Source: Bacteroidia bacterium | Lineage (GTDB): Bacteria > Bacteroidota > Bacteroidia > AKYH767-A > OLB10 | NCBI GenBank assembly: GCA_016788185.1 | Contig: JAEUTF010000202.1 | Location: forward strand, 1 to 42,655 | DNA: 42,655 nt | Direction: 5' to 3' | Part shown: positions 16,034 to 23,766 of the stretch, in pieces | Layout: every line of letters begins with the position of its first letter | How positions within the stretch are numbered: the first letter of the stretch is position 1 | Program-made: the position numbers and the translations under genes | The notes under the pieces: generated by a model | Databases searched by the model: none | What the model was told of the DNA's origin: nothing | The model's input: only the letters and a program-made list of their open reading frames with translations

Positions 16034-17173
16034 ATGAAATGGCGCTGGTTAAGATACTTTCTGGCATTCCTGGTTCCACTCGGGACCCTGTCCGGACTGA
16101 TCGGGGGAGGATGGCTCGTTTCCATTCCCCTCGTGTTCGCCTTTGCGGTGGTTCCGCTGCTTGAAATATGGATGAAGCCGGATTCCTCCAACCTCAATAA
16201 AGCCGAAGTGGAGTGGAGCAGATCCGACAGGATGTACGACCTGCTGCTGTATCTTCTCCTTCCTTTACAGTACCTGGTACTTTTCCTGTTTTTAGGAAGA
16301 GTGAACGATCATTCCTTGTCTTCGGCGGAGCTATCCGGAATGGTTTTATCCATGGGCTTGCTGTGCGGGGTGATCGGGATCAATGTTGGCCATGAACTGG
16401 GTCACCGGCCCGGCATCTTTGAGAAAAGCCTGGCACAGTCCTTTTTGCTGAGCTCCCTGTACCTTCATTTTTACATTGAGCACAACCGGGGGCATCATCA
16501 TCGGGTGGGTACGCCTGCCGATCCGGCCAGTGCGCGTTACGGAGAAAGCCTCTATGCATTTTGGTTCAGGAGCATCATGGGTAGTTATCGTTCTGCCTGG
16601 GAACTTGAAAGAAATCGTCTCAGGAAGAGTGGAAAACCGTTCTTCTCCTTCTACAACCAGATGCTGGTTTTTCAATTGGTTCAAATACTCTTCCTGACCT
16701 CCATTTTCCTGTACTTTGGTTGGCTGAGTATGGCTTTGTTTCTCGTCGCGGCGCTGACGGGCATCCTCCTCCTGGAATCAGTGAATTACATTGAACATTA
16801 CGGCCTCGGACGGAGAAAGAAGAGCGATGGAACCTATGAAAAAGCGCGGCATTGCCACTCCTGGAATTCTGATCATGTTCTGGGGCGACTTTTACTTTTT
16901 GAACTGTCCAGGCACAGCGACCATCATTACAAGGCCAGTAAAAAATACCAGTTGCTGGAGCACCTCGACGATAGCCCGCAAATGCCAACCAGTAGATACA
17001 GCGGCCACAATCATGAAGCGCTGGAGCACCTCGACGATAGCCCGCAAATGCCAACAGGATACCCCGGAATGATCATGCTCGCCCTGATACCTCCGCTGTG
17101 GTTTGCCCAAATCCATCCCATTCTGAATCGCGAGCAGAAAAGACTTCCGGCCATTGAGCTGGCCCGCTATTGA
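16034..17173 (+). CDS. alkB: AlkB-type membrane di-iron alkane 1-monooxygenase with internal duplication
   Basis: Integral-membrane non-haem di-iron hydroxylase of the AlkB/fatty-acid desaturase superfamily, predicted to hydroxylate terminal methyl groups of alkanes or similar hydrocarbons. Histidine boxes: HELGH (~120-124), EHNRGHHH (~149-156), NYIEHYG (~251-257) and LSRHSDHH (~291-298). About five to six TM segments. The ATG at 16034 is taken as start; the frame also opens with TTG two codons earlier. Unusual: the conserved segment LEHLDDSPQMPT occurs twice (~308-319 and ~330-341), because 66 bp are duplicated in frame. Electron-transfer partners (rubredoxin) are not in the window. Total ~379 residues. 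Confidence 0.88.
   Translation: MKWRWLRYFLAFLVPLGTLSGLIGGGWLVSIPLVFAFAVVPLLEIWMKPDSSNLNKAEVEWSRSDRMYDLLLYLLLPLQYLVLFLFLGRVNDHSLSSAELSGMVLSMGLLCGVIGINVGHELGHRPGIFEKSLAQSFLLSSLYLHFYIEHNRGHHHRVGTPADPASARYGESLYAFWFRSIMGSYRSAWELERNRLRKSGKPFFSFYNQMLVFQLVQILFLTSIFLYFGWLSMALFLVAALTGILLLESVNYIEHYGLGRRKKSDGTYEKARHCHSWNSDHVLGRLLLFELSRHSDHHYKASKKYQLLEHLDDSPQMPTSRYSGHNHEALEHLDDSPQMPTGYPGMIMLALIPPLWFAQIHPILNREQKRLPAIELARY
16955..17055 (+). repeat. 35-bp direct repeat, 66-bp period, inside alkB
   Basis: Identical 35-bp copies at 16955-16989 and 17021-17055, offset by 66 bp (22 codons). Each encodes LEHLDDSPQMPT. The sequence between them encodes SRYSGHNHEA, which resembles the upstream His box SRHSDHHYKA, so the unit looks like a partial duplication that lost SKKYQL and diverged. 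An assembly or strain-mixing artefact is possible. Confidence 0.9.
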
Positions 17174-17216
17174 AGGAAAGAAACGATGTTCAGCTATATT
17201 CCAGCCAGGGATAATA

Positions 17217-17231
17217 CCGGGATGTTCCCGG
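17217..17231. terminator. Hairpin between convergent genes, possible weak terminator
   Basis: Perfect stem CCGGGA (17217-17222), loop TGT, TCCCGG (17226-17231). There is no clear T-run, so it may be a weak or factor-aided terminator between alkB and the ABM gene. Confidence 0.4.
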
Positions 17232-17245
17232 ATAGAAGGGAAAGT

Positions 17246-17533
17246 TCAGGACGTTTCTTCCAATGAAAAGGCAAGGGGAGAGGCTTCAAAAAACGGTTTC
17301 ACCTTCGACCAGGTGGATTTGAACAATTCAGAATTTCGGTAACGGTTCAGGGCCTCAACAGAATCCCATTTACTCAGTGTGAAGTATATGTTTTCCTCAT
17401 CAGCATCCCGCATCAGGTGTAACTCCCGGCAGCCTTCAAAGGAGGCAATGGCCTCTTTGGAAGAGTGAAATTCCTTCAGAAAATGCGCCACGCATTCCTT
17501 TTTGAAACACAATCTGACAATTCTGGTGATCAT
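17246..17533 (-). CDS. Antibiotic biosynthesis monooxygenase (ABM) family protein
   Basis: 95 residues, a dimeric ferredoxin-like fold of the ABM type, typical of small haem-degrading or quinol-type monooxygenases and many uncharacterised proteins. Visible are the first strand (TRIVRLCFKKE), the helix with FLKEFHSSKEAI, and the signature FTLSKWDSVEALNRYRNSELF. Substrate unknown. Its ATG overlaps the stop of the SAM hydrolase gene (17530-17533), so the two are translationally coupled. Confidence 0.85.
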   Translation of the reverse strand: MITRIVRLCFKKECVAHFLKEFHSSKEAIASFEGCRELHLMRDADEENIYFTLSKWDSVEALNRYRNSELFKSTWSKVKPFFEASPLAFSLEETS

Positions 17534-18303
17534 TTGAATTCAATGCGTATGTTGTCGTTCAGACGAAGGTTCATCAATTTATAGGCATTGTCTTCGTTAA
17601 TGGCTATTTCGAGGTAGCCCGCCGCATTGAAAAAAGCCAGGGCAGAACCGGGATCCACCGAATGGTAACTTTCGCTGATGCTGTCAATCGTATGTTGTGT
17701 CTTTCGCACCACCACTTCGAATTTTCTTCCTTTTCGTTGGGTCTCAAACAAGGTATTGGTAATGTTGGTGACTACGTTTCCGAAATCATCGATGTAAATA
17801 ACCAAGCCGTGAATGAGTTCTTCATCAATTGCCGGCTGAAACGCGGAGCGTTGCACAACATGTTCCGGCCTGCTGCCAAGTTCATACAGGTTTTTACCGG
17901 AGAGCAGATGGTGCATGCTTCCGGCCAGGGTAGGAAGATCGTATAGAAAGGAAGAATCCTTAACCGGCTGGATTTTCACCACATCAATGGGGGAATCTTC
18001 AAAAATCAAGGAGAAAAATCCATCGTTCAAACCAATGAAAATATGGTTTTCCTTCTTGATGGCCAGCAGTTCATTGGACTGTTTGATCTGACCGTGAACC
18101 CCTATAAAATGAAGACTCCCGGCAGGAAAATGAGGGAATGCATTCTTAAAAATATAGGCAGCCTGCTGGATGTTATGTCGTGCCACCTGGTGTGACAAAT
18201 CAATAAAACGGACGTCCGGAATCATGGATAACAACATACCTTTCAGCGCACCGATATGATAATCCCTCGTGCCCCAATCAGTTGTGAATGTTACGATGCT
18301 CAT
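17530..18303 (-). CDS. SAM hydroxide adenosyltransferase (DUF62, SAM-dependent chlorinase/fluorinase family)
   Basis: Family that uses water to hydrolyse S-adenosylmethionine to adenosine and methionine, the usual role of non-halogenating members. The start MSIVTFTTDWGTRDYHIGALKG contains the family N-terminal motif. FIDLSHQVARHNIQQAAYI and the later IDDFGNVVTNI are also typical. The frame extends 36 codons further upstream to 18411, but a perfect -7 element (TAATTTTG, 18312-18319) and family alignment favour 18303. It overlaps the ABM gene by 4 nt. 257 residues. Confidence 0.9.
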   Translation of the reverse strand: MSIVTFTTDWGTRDYHIGALKGMLLSMIPDVRFIDLSHQVARHNIQQAAYIFKNAFPHFPAGSLHFIGVHGQIKQSNELLAIKKENHIFIGLNDGFFSLIFEDSPIDVVKIQPVKDSSFLYDLPTLAGSMHHLLSGKNLYELGSRPEHVVQRSAFQPAIDEELIHGLVIYIDDFGNVVTNITNTLFETQRKGRKFEVVVRKTQHTIDSISESYHSVDPGSALAFFNAAGYLEIAINEDNAYKLMNLRLNDNIRIEFK

Positions 18304-18386
18304 GACTGCTTCAAAATTATCCAATTTTTCCACTGTGGGAATTATGCTTAGGATGAATTCACGGAAAAAATGCCGATTTTTGCAGA

Positions 18387-18677
18387 ATGAGGCCAGGCAA
18401 TGAAAGTCCAATCAGTGAGGTGATCCGGGAAATGCTTCGCAAGTACGAACTGGAAGATGGCTTGTGGAACGTAAGGATTCATGAAGCCTGGGCAAAGTGT
18501 ATAGCAGCCCCTGTGTTGCAGCGTACGGTGAAAATTCATTTTAACAACGGAAGCCTGAAGGTCACGCTGAATTCCTCCGTGGTTCGGAACGAATTGGAAT
18601 TGATGAAGAATGAAATCATTCAATCCCTGAACAAGGAGTTGGATGCTCAGGTAGTCAACGAAGTCAGTTTTTTCTGA
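18387..18677 (+). CDS. DUF721/DciA-like protein
   Basis: 96 residues with the DUF721 pattern: an N-terminal helix (ISEVIREMLRKYELEDGL), a W-AKCIA segment, then a KH-like beta-alpha part (TVKIHFNNGSLKVTLNSSVVRNELELMK). DUF721 includes DciA, a loader of the replicative helicase in many bacteria lacking DnaC; this Bacteroidota form lacks extra domains. It is followed 3 nt later by a tiny membrane-protein gene. Confidence 0.82.
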   Translation: MRPGNESPISEVIREMLRKYELEDGLWNVRIHEAWAKCIAAPVLQRTVKIHFNNGSLKVTLNSSVVRNELELMKNEIIQSLNKELDAQVVNEVSFF

Positions 18678-18680
18678 GGG

Positions 18681-18797
18681 ATGAGAAAAAAAGCAAGGGG
18701 GAACGGATATTCAACGTACGAAAAAGTGGTCCTGACGGCTTTATTGATTTTTTTTCTGGGGATGTTGTATATGTTTTTTATTCTGCCCCGGCTATAA
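18681..18797 (+). CDS. 38-residue single-TM small protein
   Basis: ATG at 18681, three bases after the DUF721 stop, with TAA at 18795-18797. The peptide starts MRKKARGNGYSTYEK (basic, cytoplasmic), then has a ~20-residue hydrophobic helix (VVLTALLIFFLGMLYMFFIL) and ends PRL. The positive-inside N-terminus and tight coupling support a real gene. A bidirectional terminator follows at once. No family recognised. Confidence 0.6.
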   Translation: MRKKARGNGYSTYEKVVLTALLIFFLGMLYMFFILPRL

Positions 18798-18800
18798 AAT

Positions 18801-18829
18801 AAAAAACCCCGGACTCACCGGGGGTTTTT
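18801..18829. terminator. Bidirectional intrinsic terminator
   Basis: A-run, then CCCCGG (18807-18812), loop ACTCA, CCGGGG (18818-18823) and a T-run to 18829. It separates the DUF721 pair from convergent ndk. Confidence 0.85.
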
Positions 18830-18846
18830 GAGGGCCGCTGTTGGCT

Positions 18847-19266
18847 TTAAAAACGTTCCAGCATCGAGAAAAAGAAGCTTCCTTCGATGGCTGCATTTTC
18901 GTTGCTGTCTGAACCGTGTACTGCATTGGCTTCGATCGACTTGGCGTAAAGATTACGGATGGTACCGGGTGCGGCCTTGCTGGGATCTGTTGCGCCAATG
19001 AGCGAACGGAATTCCTCCACCGCGTTTTCCTTTTCCAGAATAGCCGCAACGATCGGTCCGGATGACATGTAGGAGACCAGGTCCTGGTAAAACGGACGTT
19101 CTTTGTGGATGGCGTAAAATTGTCCGGCTGTTTCAGGAGTTAACCGGGTGTATTTCATTGCGATAATTCTGAAGCCGGCCTGGCTGATGTGGTTGAGAAT
19201 AGCACCGATGTGGCCGTTCTCAACACCATCAGGTTTAATCATTGTAAATGTTCGGTTGGTGGTCAT
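18847..19266 (-). CDS. ndk: Nucleoside diphosphate kinase
   Basis: Transfers the gamma-phosphate between nucleoside triphosphates and diphosphates via a phospho-His. 139 residues, normal length. Motifs: [10 protein letters not shown] at the N-terminus and NAVHGSDS with catalytic H117. Complete, with no oddities. A well-formed promoter lies upstream (19295-19325) and overlaps the start of divergent nrnA. Confidence 0.97.
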   Translation of the reverse strand: MTTNRTFTMIKPDGVENGHIGAILNHISQAGFRIIAMKYTRLTPETAGQFYAIHKERPFYQDLVSYMSSGPIVAAILEKENAVEEFRSLIGATDPSKAAPGTIRNLYAKSIEANAVHGSDSNENAAIEGSFFFSMLERF

Positions 19267-19294
19267 GTTTTGAGTTGTATTTCTTTTCGGAGTG

Positions 19295-19325
19295 CAAAGG
19301 TAATTGGATTAATTTTGATGTTCAA
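19295..19325 (-). promoter_or_regulatory. ndk promoter
   Basis: Minus-strand -7 TACCTTTG (19295-19302, perfect) and -33 TTG (19323-19325) with a 20-bp spacer. The -33 element abuts the nrnA start codon on the other strand. Confidence 0.6.
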
Positions 19326-20356
19326 TGTCAAACCCTGTTTTTAGTACCGAGAAGCTTGATGCATTTAAATCACTTCTCTCCGAACCCAAAAAAGTAGTCA
19401 TCACCACCCATCATAAACCGGATGGCGATGCATTAGGGTCATCCTTAGGCCTCAGTCAGGTACTGATGAAGGCCGGGCACCAGGTAAAGGTGGTCCTGCC
19501 CAGTGAGTTTCCCATGTTTCTGGATTGGATGAAATCCAGCCGGGACGCACTGGATTTTATTAAAAATACTTCCGGGGCCCGAAAAGCCCTTGACGAAGCG
19601 GAGTTGTTGATTTGCCTGGATTTTAACGACCCCTCCAGGGTAGAGCAGATGCAGGCAGATCTGGAGAAGGTGAAAGTGCCCATGGTGCTCATAGATCATC
19701 ACCTGGACCCCAAGGTGGGCTTTTGTAACATTCAATTTTCCTACCCCTCGATTGCTTCCACCTGTGAGTTGATCGTACATCTGCTGATGGTGCTCAATTG
19801 GGACCACCATCTTGACCGCGACAGCGCGGAATGTCTGTATACTGGCATTATGACGGATACGGGAAGTTTTCGCTTTAACTCCGTGACACCGGCGACGCAT
19901 CGGGTAGTGGCCCGGTTGATGGATGAAGGGGTCAGAAATGATTACATCCATGAAATGATTTACGATACCAATTCATTCTGGAGAATGAAGTTTCTGGGCT
20001 TTACCCTTTTTCAGAAAATGCAGGTTTTGGAAGAATACAAAACGGTGGTGTTGACGGCCTCTCAGAAGGACATGGATGAATTTCACCATGAACCGGGAGA
20101 TCTCGAAGGAATCGTGAATTTCGGCTTGTCCATCCGCGATATGAAAGTCGCTGTTTTGTTTAGTGAAAGAGATGGTCTGGTAAAAATTTCATTCCGCTCA
20201 AAAGGTAAATTTTCGGTGAAGGATATTGCTGAAAAATATTTCGAAGGCGGCGGACACCGGAACGCGGCCGGCGGACGTTCAAAATTATCATTGGACGATA
20301 CCGTCAAGAAGTTTGTGGCGCACCTGGCGGAATATAAAAGTGAATTGAATGAATAA
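19325..20356 (+). CDS. nrnA: DHH-family oligoribonuclease/pAp phosphatase (NrnA-like)
   Basis: 343 residues. Degrades short oligoribonucleotides and/or dephosphorylates pAp. The DHH domain has HHKPDGDALGSSLG near residues 30-43, LDFND and the eponymous IDHHLDPK. The C-terminal DHHA1 domain has GGGHRNAAGG. The stop overlaps the start of the next lipoprotein gene by 8 nt, forming an operon with two FKBP-type proteins. Confidence 0.93.
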   Translation: MSNPVFSTEKLDAFKSLLSEPKKVVITTHHKPDGDALGSSLGLSQVLMKAGHQVKVVLPSEFPMFLDWMKSSRDALDFIKNTSGARKALDEAELLICLDFNDPSRVEQMQADLEKVKVPMVLIDHHLDPKVGFCNIQFSYPSIASTCELIVHLLMVLNWDHHLDRDSAECLYTGIMTDTGSFRFNSVTPATHRVVARLMDEGVRNDYIHEMIYDTNSFWRMKFLGFTLFQKMQVLEEYKTVVLTASQKDMDEFHHEPGDLEGIVNFGLSIRDMKVAVLFSERDGLVKISFRSKGKFSVKDIAEKYFEGGGHRNAAGGRSKLSLDDTVKKFVAHLAEYKSELNE

Positions 20357-20897
20357 TACGTTGAAATACCTCGTTCCGGCTTTCGTTCTGGGGTGCTGGA
20401 TGGCCTGCGGAAAGGCAAAGCAGCAAAGGGTTTCCCCTGCCAATTCCGGAAGGTCGGAGGCGGACATGCGGGAAGCCTTGATTCACCAGAACAAGGATCT
20501 GATCAACGAAGAGATCGAAGCCATACAGGCCTTTACAGACCGCCGGGGCTGGCAGATGGATACCACCTCCACCGGATTGCGTTTCAGCATCCGCGAGCAG
20601 ACCTCGGGTCGCCCGGCCCGATTGATGAAAGATGTGACCATTTCTTTTACCGCCTCCCTGCTGAATGGTACCCTGTGCTACTCCAGCGACAGCAGCGGTA
20701 CCTTGACTTTTACGCTGGGGCAATCAGATTTGCCTAGCGGACTACAAGAGGGAATTCTGAAAATGAAAGAAGGCGAAAAGGCCCTGATCATCGTTCCTTC
20801 TTACCTGGCCTATGGCATCAGCGGCGATGGTATTTGCATTCCGGGCAGCAGCAGTATACTCTATGAAGTGAAACTCGAAAAAGTCAGTGAGCAATGA
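20349..20897 (+). CDS. FKBP-type peptidyl-prolyl isomerase lipoprotein, GldI-like
   Basis: 182 residues. Lipoprotein signal with lipobox around WMAC (Cys near residue 20). The segment after it and the GLRFSIREQTSG linker resemble GldI/MIP-type proteins. The FKBP domain covers ~85-180 with LPSGLQEGILKMKEGEKALIIVPSYLAYG and a C-terminal YEVKLEKV. Predicted to fold envelope proteins in the periplasm; a GldI assignment is plausible but not proven. Overlaps neighbours on both sides (8 nt and 4 nt). Confidence 0.8.
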   Translation: MNNTLKYLVPAFVLGCWMACGKAKQQRVSPANSGRSEADMREALIHQNKDLINEEIEAIQAFTDRRGWQMDTTSTGLRFSIREQTSGRPARLMKDVTISFTASLLNGTLCYSSDSSGTLTFTLGQSDLPSGLQEGILKMKEGEKALIIVPSYLAYGISGDGICIPGSSSILYEVKLEKVSEQ

Positions 20898-21793
20898 GCC
20901 GGCAGCGTCATAACAACTATTTGTATCGGGGAATAGCCGTGTTGTGCATGGCATGGCTGGTCTATTCCTGCAACAAGGATGGGTTTTCAATTACCGGGAG
21001 TGGATTGAAGTATCACCTGATTGAACAAAAGGGTGGACGTAAACCTTTACCCGGTGAAATGATGCGATTACACCTGGTGTACAAAGACAAGGAGGGCCGG
21101 GAATTGTACAACTCCGGAGTCCTGGGAGATGCCTTTGTGCTTGAACTCACGGCTCCGACCTTCAAAGGCGGCCTGGAAGAAGGATTTGCAATGATGGGCG
21201 AAGGGGACTCGGCTGCCTTCCTGGTTCCCGCCGATTCGGTATTTGATAAAACATTTAAGCAGGTATTGCCTGCCGGGATCAGGAAGGGTGATTTACTCAG
21301 GTTTGAGGTAAGGATGAAAAAGGTAATGTCGGTGAAGGAATTCAGGGACGAAGACCGGACAACTGCTAAAAAAAACAATGAGGCCGAACAACGGGCCATC
21401 GAATTTTACCTGGGCAATAACAACATGAATGTGCAACCTGTGAAACCCGGTGTCTACTATATATCTTTCAGGGAAGGTAAGGGCGAAAAACCGGTTCAGG
21501 GAGATAGTGTGGAAATCCGTTACACAGCCCGCTTTCTCGACGGACAGGTGTACGACGGATCGGCGCAAAAGGGAAGTAACCTGCTGTACATGCTTGGTGA
21601 CGGGCTACGCTTGCTGGCCTGGGAAGAAGCCGTAGCCTCCATGCGTGAAGGCGGCTTGTCGCGACTGGTGCTCAGTTCCGCGGCGGCCTACGGTTCGTCC
21701 GGCAGGGGCCCGGTGCCACCGGACACACCGGTCGTTTTCGACATAGAACTTGTAAAGGTGTATAAAAAGGGAGCAGCAAGGCACAATAAATAA
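20894..21793 (+). CDS. Tandem-domain FKBP-type peptidyl-prolyl isomerase lipoprotein
   Basis: 299 residues with a lipobox-like LVYSC near residue 26. Two FKBP-like domains: residues ~40-140 (GGLEEGFAMMGEGDSAAFLVPAD) and ~185-295 (PVQGDSVEIRYTARFLDGQVYDGS ... AYGSSGRGPVPPDTPVVFDIEL). The second keeps the conserved core; the first is more diverged. The start overlaps the previous stop (ATGA, 20894-20897). Likely an envelope chaperone; the transcript ends at the strong terminator at 21822. Confidence 0.82.
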   Translation: MSRQRHNNYLYRGIAVLCMAWLVYSCNKDGFSITGSGLKYHLIEQKGGRKPLPGEMMRLHLVYKDKEGRELYNSGVLGDAFVLELTAPTFKGGLEEGFAMMGEGDSAAFLVPADSVFDKTFKQVLPAGIRKGDLLRFEVRMKKVMSVKEFRDEDRTTAKKNNEAEQRAIEFYLGNNNMNVQPVKPGVYYISFREGKGEKPVQGDSVEIRYTARFLDGQVYDGSAQKGSNLLYMLGDGLRLLAWEEAVASMREGGLSRLVLSSAAAYGSSGRGPVPPDTPVVFDIELVKVYKKGAARHNK

Positions 21794-21821
21794 GGTCTGG
21801 AATCTGCCAGCCATAGAAATG

Positions 21822-21851
21822 AAAAAAGCCTCTGCGAGCAGAGGCTTTTTT
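21822..21851. terminator. Strong bidirectional intrinsic terminator
   Basis: Perfect stem GCCTCTGC (21828-21835), loop GA, GCAGAGGC (21838-21845), flanked by A6 and T6. It ends the nrnA-FKBP operon and the convergent histone-like gene. Confidence 0.92.
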
Positions 21852-21869
21852 GTTAACCCAAGAAGATGA

Positions 21870-22166
21870 TTATTTCTTCTTGGCAGCTTTTTTAGTAGCT
21901 TTTTTGGCCACTTTTTTAGTAGCTTTCTTAGCTGTTTTCTTAGTGGCTTTCTTAGCAACTTTCTTGGTTGCTTTTTTAGCGCTTTTCTTAGCAGCTTTCT
22001 TTGCACCTTTTTTAGCAGCTTTCTTGGTTGCTTTTTTAGCAGCCTTCTTAGCAGCTTTCTTAGGAGCAGCCATAGCTTCAACGTTAGTCATTTTGAAGCC
22101 GATGATGCGTGTTACGCCGGCTGCACTTGTTGCAGTGCTTTTTTTCATTTCCATGTTCTGTTTCAT
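21870..22166 (-). CDS. Histone H1-like Lys/Ala-repeat DNA-binding protein
   Basis: 98 residues. The first ~35 are mixed (TRIIGFKMTNVEAM). The rest is a tetrad repeat of the form x-A/T-K-K (AAKK, ATKK, GAKK, SAKK, VAKK, TAKK), about 16 units, ending KKK. This is the composition of histone H1 C-terminal tails and of bacterial Hc1/Hc2-like proteins, which bind and compact DNA non-specifically. It is a monocistronic unit between a terminator and an AT-rich upstream region. Confidence 0.8.
   Translation of the reverse strand: MKQNMEMKKSTATSAAGVTRIIGFKMTNVEAMAAPKKAAKKAAKKATKKAAKKGAKKAAKKSAKKATKKVAKKATKKTAKKATKKVAKKATKKAAKKK
21961..22059 (-). repeat. 60-bp imperfect tandem repeat in the histone-like gene
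   Basis: Identical 20-mers start at 21961 and 22021, within two largely similar 60-bp blocks. They encode the Lys/Ala tetrads. Such repeats allow length variation by slippage. Confidence 0.75.
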
Positions 22167-22332
22167 GTTTTTTTTGTGTTTTGAATTGGGTTAACGATTA
22201 TTTGTTGTGGTTATACTGTCACTATTTAATTTTTGTTACATTTCCTGTAACCTTTTTCCATCTGACACTTTTCACCAAACAACTTCTCATTAATTCCAAC
22301 CACACGGTGCTTTGCTTTTCTGCATCCAGGTT

Positions 22333-23583
22333 TTATGATATTGAAGTAACAATTTTATCTACATTGTACTTTCCGGCTTTCAGATTTGCCTGAACATCCT
22401 TGAAAGCTTTAATGGTATAGGTTACATCTTCCAGTGTATGTACGGCAGTCGGAATCAGACGCAGCATGATGACCCCTTTGGGTACAACCGGGTACACCAC
22501 CATGGAACAGAAGATATCGTAATTCTCCCTCAGATCCAGAATAAGATTGGTGGCTTCGGGGATAGTACCGTTAAGATAAACGGGGGTAACCGGGGAATTG
22601 GTTTTGCCGATTTCAAAGCCGGCTTCTTTTAAACCGGATTGCAGCGCATTGGTAATCTTCCACAGATTGTCCTTCAATTCGGGACGGGTACGCAACAACT
22701 CCAGCCTTTTCAGAGCACCCATCACCAGCGGCATGGGCAGCGACTTGGCAAATATTTGCGAGCGCATGTTGTACCGCATAAACTCCACCACCTGTTCTTC
22801 GCTGCTGATGAAGGCGCCGATCAGTGCCATGGATTTGGCAAAGGTGCCGAAATAAATATCAATGCCGTCCTGGCATCCCTGGTGTTCGCCGGTGCCGGCT
22901 CCGGTTTTACCCATGGTTCCAAAGCCATGTGCATCGTCCACAAAAAGGCGGAAATTGTATTTCTTCTTCAGTTCGGTAATCTCCTTGAGTTTGCCCTGGT
23001 CACCCGACATCCCGAACACGCCTTCTGTAATAACCAGTATTCCGCCATTGCTCTGTTCAACCAGTTTGGTGGCCCGGTCCAGTTGCTTGGTCAAGCTGTC
23101 AATGTCGTTGTGGGGATAAACAAATCGCTTACCCATGTGAAGCCTTAAGCCATCTATAATACAGGCATGGGATTCCGAGTCGTATACGATTACATCATGA
23201 CGGTCAACCAGGCAATCGATCGCGCTGACCATGCCCTGGTAGCCATAATTCAAAAGTATGGTATCTTCCTTGTGCATGAACTTTGACAATTCAGCTTCCA
23301 GTTGTTCGTGCTGGTTTGAATTGCCGGACATCATGCGGGCGCCCATGGGTAAAGCCATTCCGTATTGTGCGGCGGCTTCTGCATCGGCCTTCCGTACTTC
23401 AGGATGGTTGGCCAGCCCCAGGTAATTGTTTAAACTCCATACCAACTTCTCTTTCCCACGGAACACCATCTTGTTGGAGATGTCACCTTCCAGTTTCGGG
23501 AAGGTGAAGTAACCGTGCGCATCCTTCGCGTGCATTCCAAGCGGACCCCTGTTCTTCCGGATCTTTTCGAATATATCAGTCAT
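22333..23583 (-). CDS. PLP-dependent alpha-oxoamine synthase (SPT/KBL/cysteate acyltransferase-like)
   Basis: 416 residues. Condenses an amino acid with an acyl thioester. PLP site: H139 (SESHAC), DDAHGFG with D217 and H219, and GTFAKS with Schiff-base lysine K250. The family includes serine palmitoyltransferase, 2-amino-3-ketobutyrate CoA ligase, BioF and the Bacteroidota enzymes that start sphingolipid or sulfonolipid synthesis. Which amino acid is used cannot be told from sequence by eye; no bio or tdh genes are nearby, which favours a lipid role. A perfect -7 element (TATTTTTG, 23657-23664) lies ~75 nt upstream. Confidence 0.85.
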   Translation of the reverse strand: MTDIFEKIRKNRGPLGMHAKDAHGYFTFPKLEGDISNKMVFRGKEKLVWSLNNYLGLANHPEVRKADAEAAAQYGMALPMGARMMSGNSNQHEQLEAELSKFMHKEDTILLNYGYQGMVSAIDCLVDRHDVIVYDSESHACIIDGLRLHMGKRFVYPHNDIDSLTKQLDRATKLVEQSNGGILVITEGVFGMSGDQGKLKEITELKKKYNFRLFVDDAHGFGTMGKTGAGTGEHQGCQDGIDIYFGTFAKSMALIGAFISSEEQVVEFMRYNMRSQIFAKSLPMPLVMGALKRLELLRTRPELKDNLWKITNALQSGLKEAGFEIGKTNSPVTPVYLNGTIPEATNLILDLRENYDIFCSMVVYPVVPKGVIMLRLIPTAVHTLEDVTYTIKAFKDVQANLKAGKYNVDKIVTSIS

Positions 23584-23740
23584 CTTTTAATAATACTTTT
23601 TTTCTTTCGCTAACGTTATTGTGTTTCCGCCACAGAATGTGACCGAAATATCATCACAAAAATAAAGTTAAAATCATTAGGCACCATAATGTTTTCAACA
23701 TACATTTGTTAATCAAGTGAATTCACAAAATGCAAATGAG

Positions 23741-23748
23741 TACATTTG
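23741..23748 (+). promoter_or_regulatory. bamD -7 element
   Basis: TACATTTG, a perfect TAnnTTTG match, 19 bp before the bamD ATG. The same octamer also occurs at 23701-23708, 40 bp upstream, and could be a second start. No good -33 element was found. Confidence 0.45.
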
Positions 23749-23766
23749 CAACACAAAGAAGATGCA

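Noticed and set aside
17530-18411. Long N-terminal extension of the SAM hydrolase frame
   Set aside because: The extra 36 residues precede a perfect -7 element and do not match the family N-terminus.
21890-22070. Repeats resembling a CRISPR array
   Set aside because: They are in-frame Lys/Ala codon repeats of a histone-like gene, without unique spacers.
23641-23663. TGTGA...TCACA before the alpha-oxoamine synthase gene as a Crp site
   Set aside because: The half-sites are separated by 11 bp, not 6, so Crp-type spacing is wrong.
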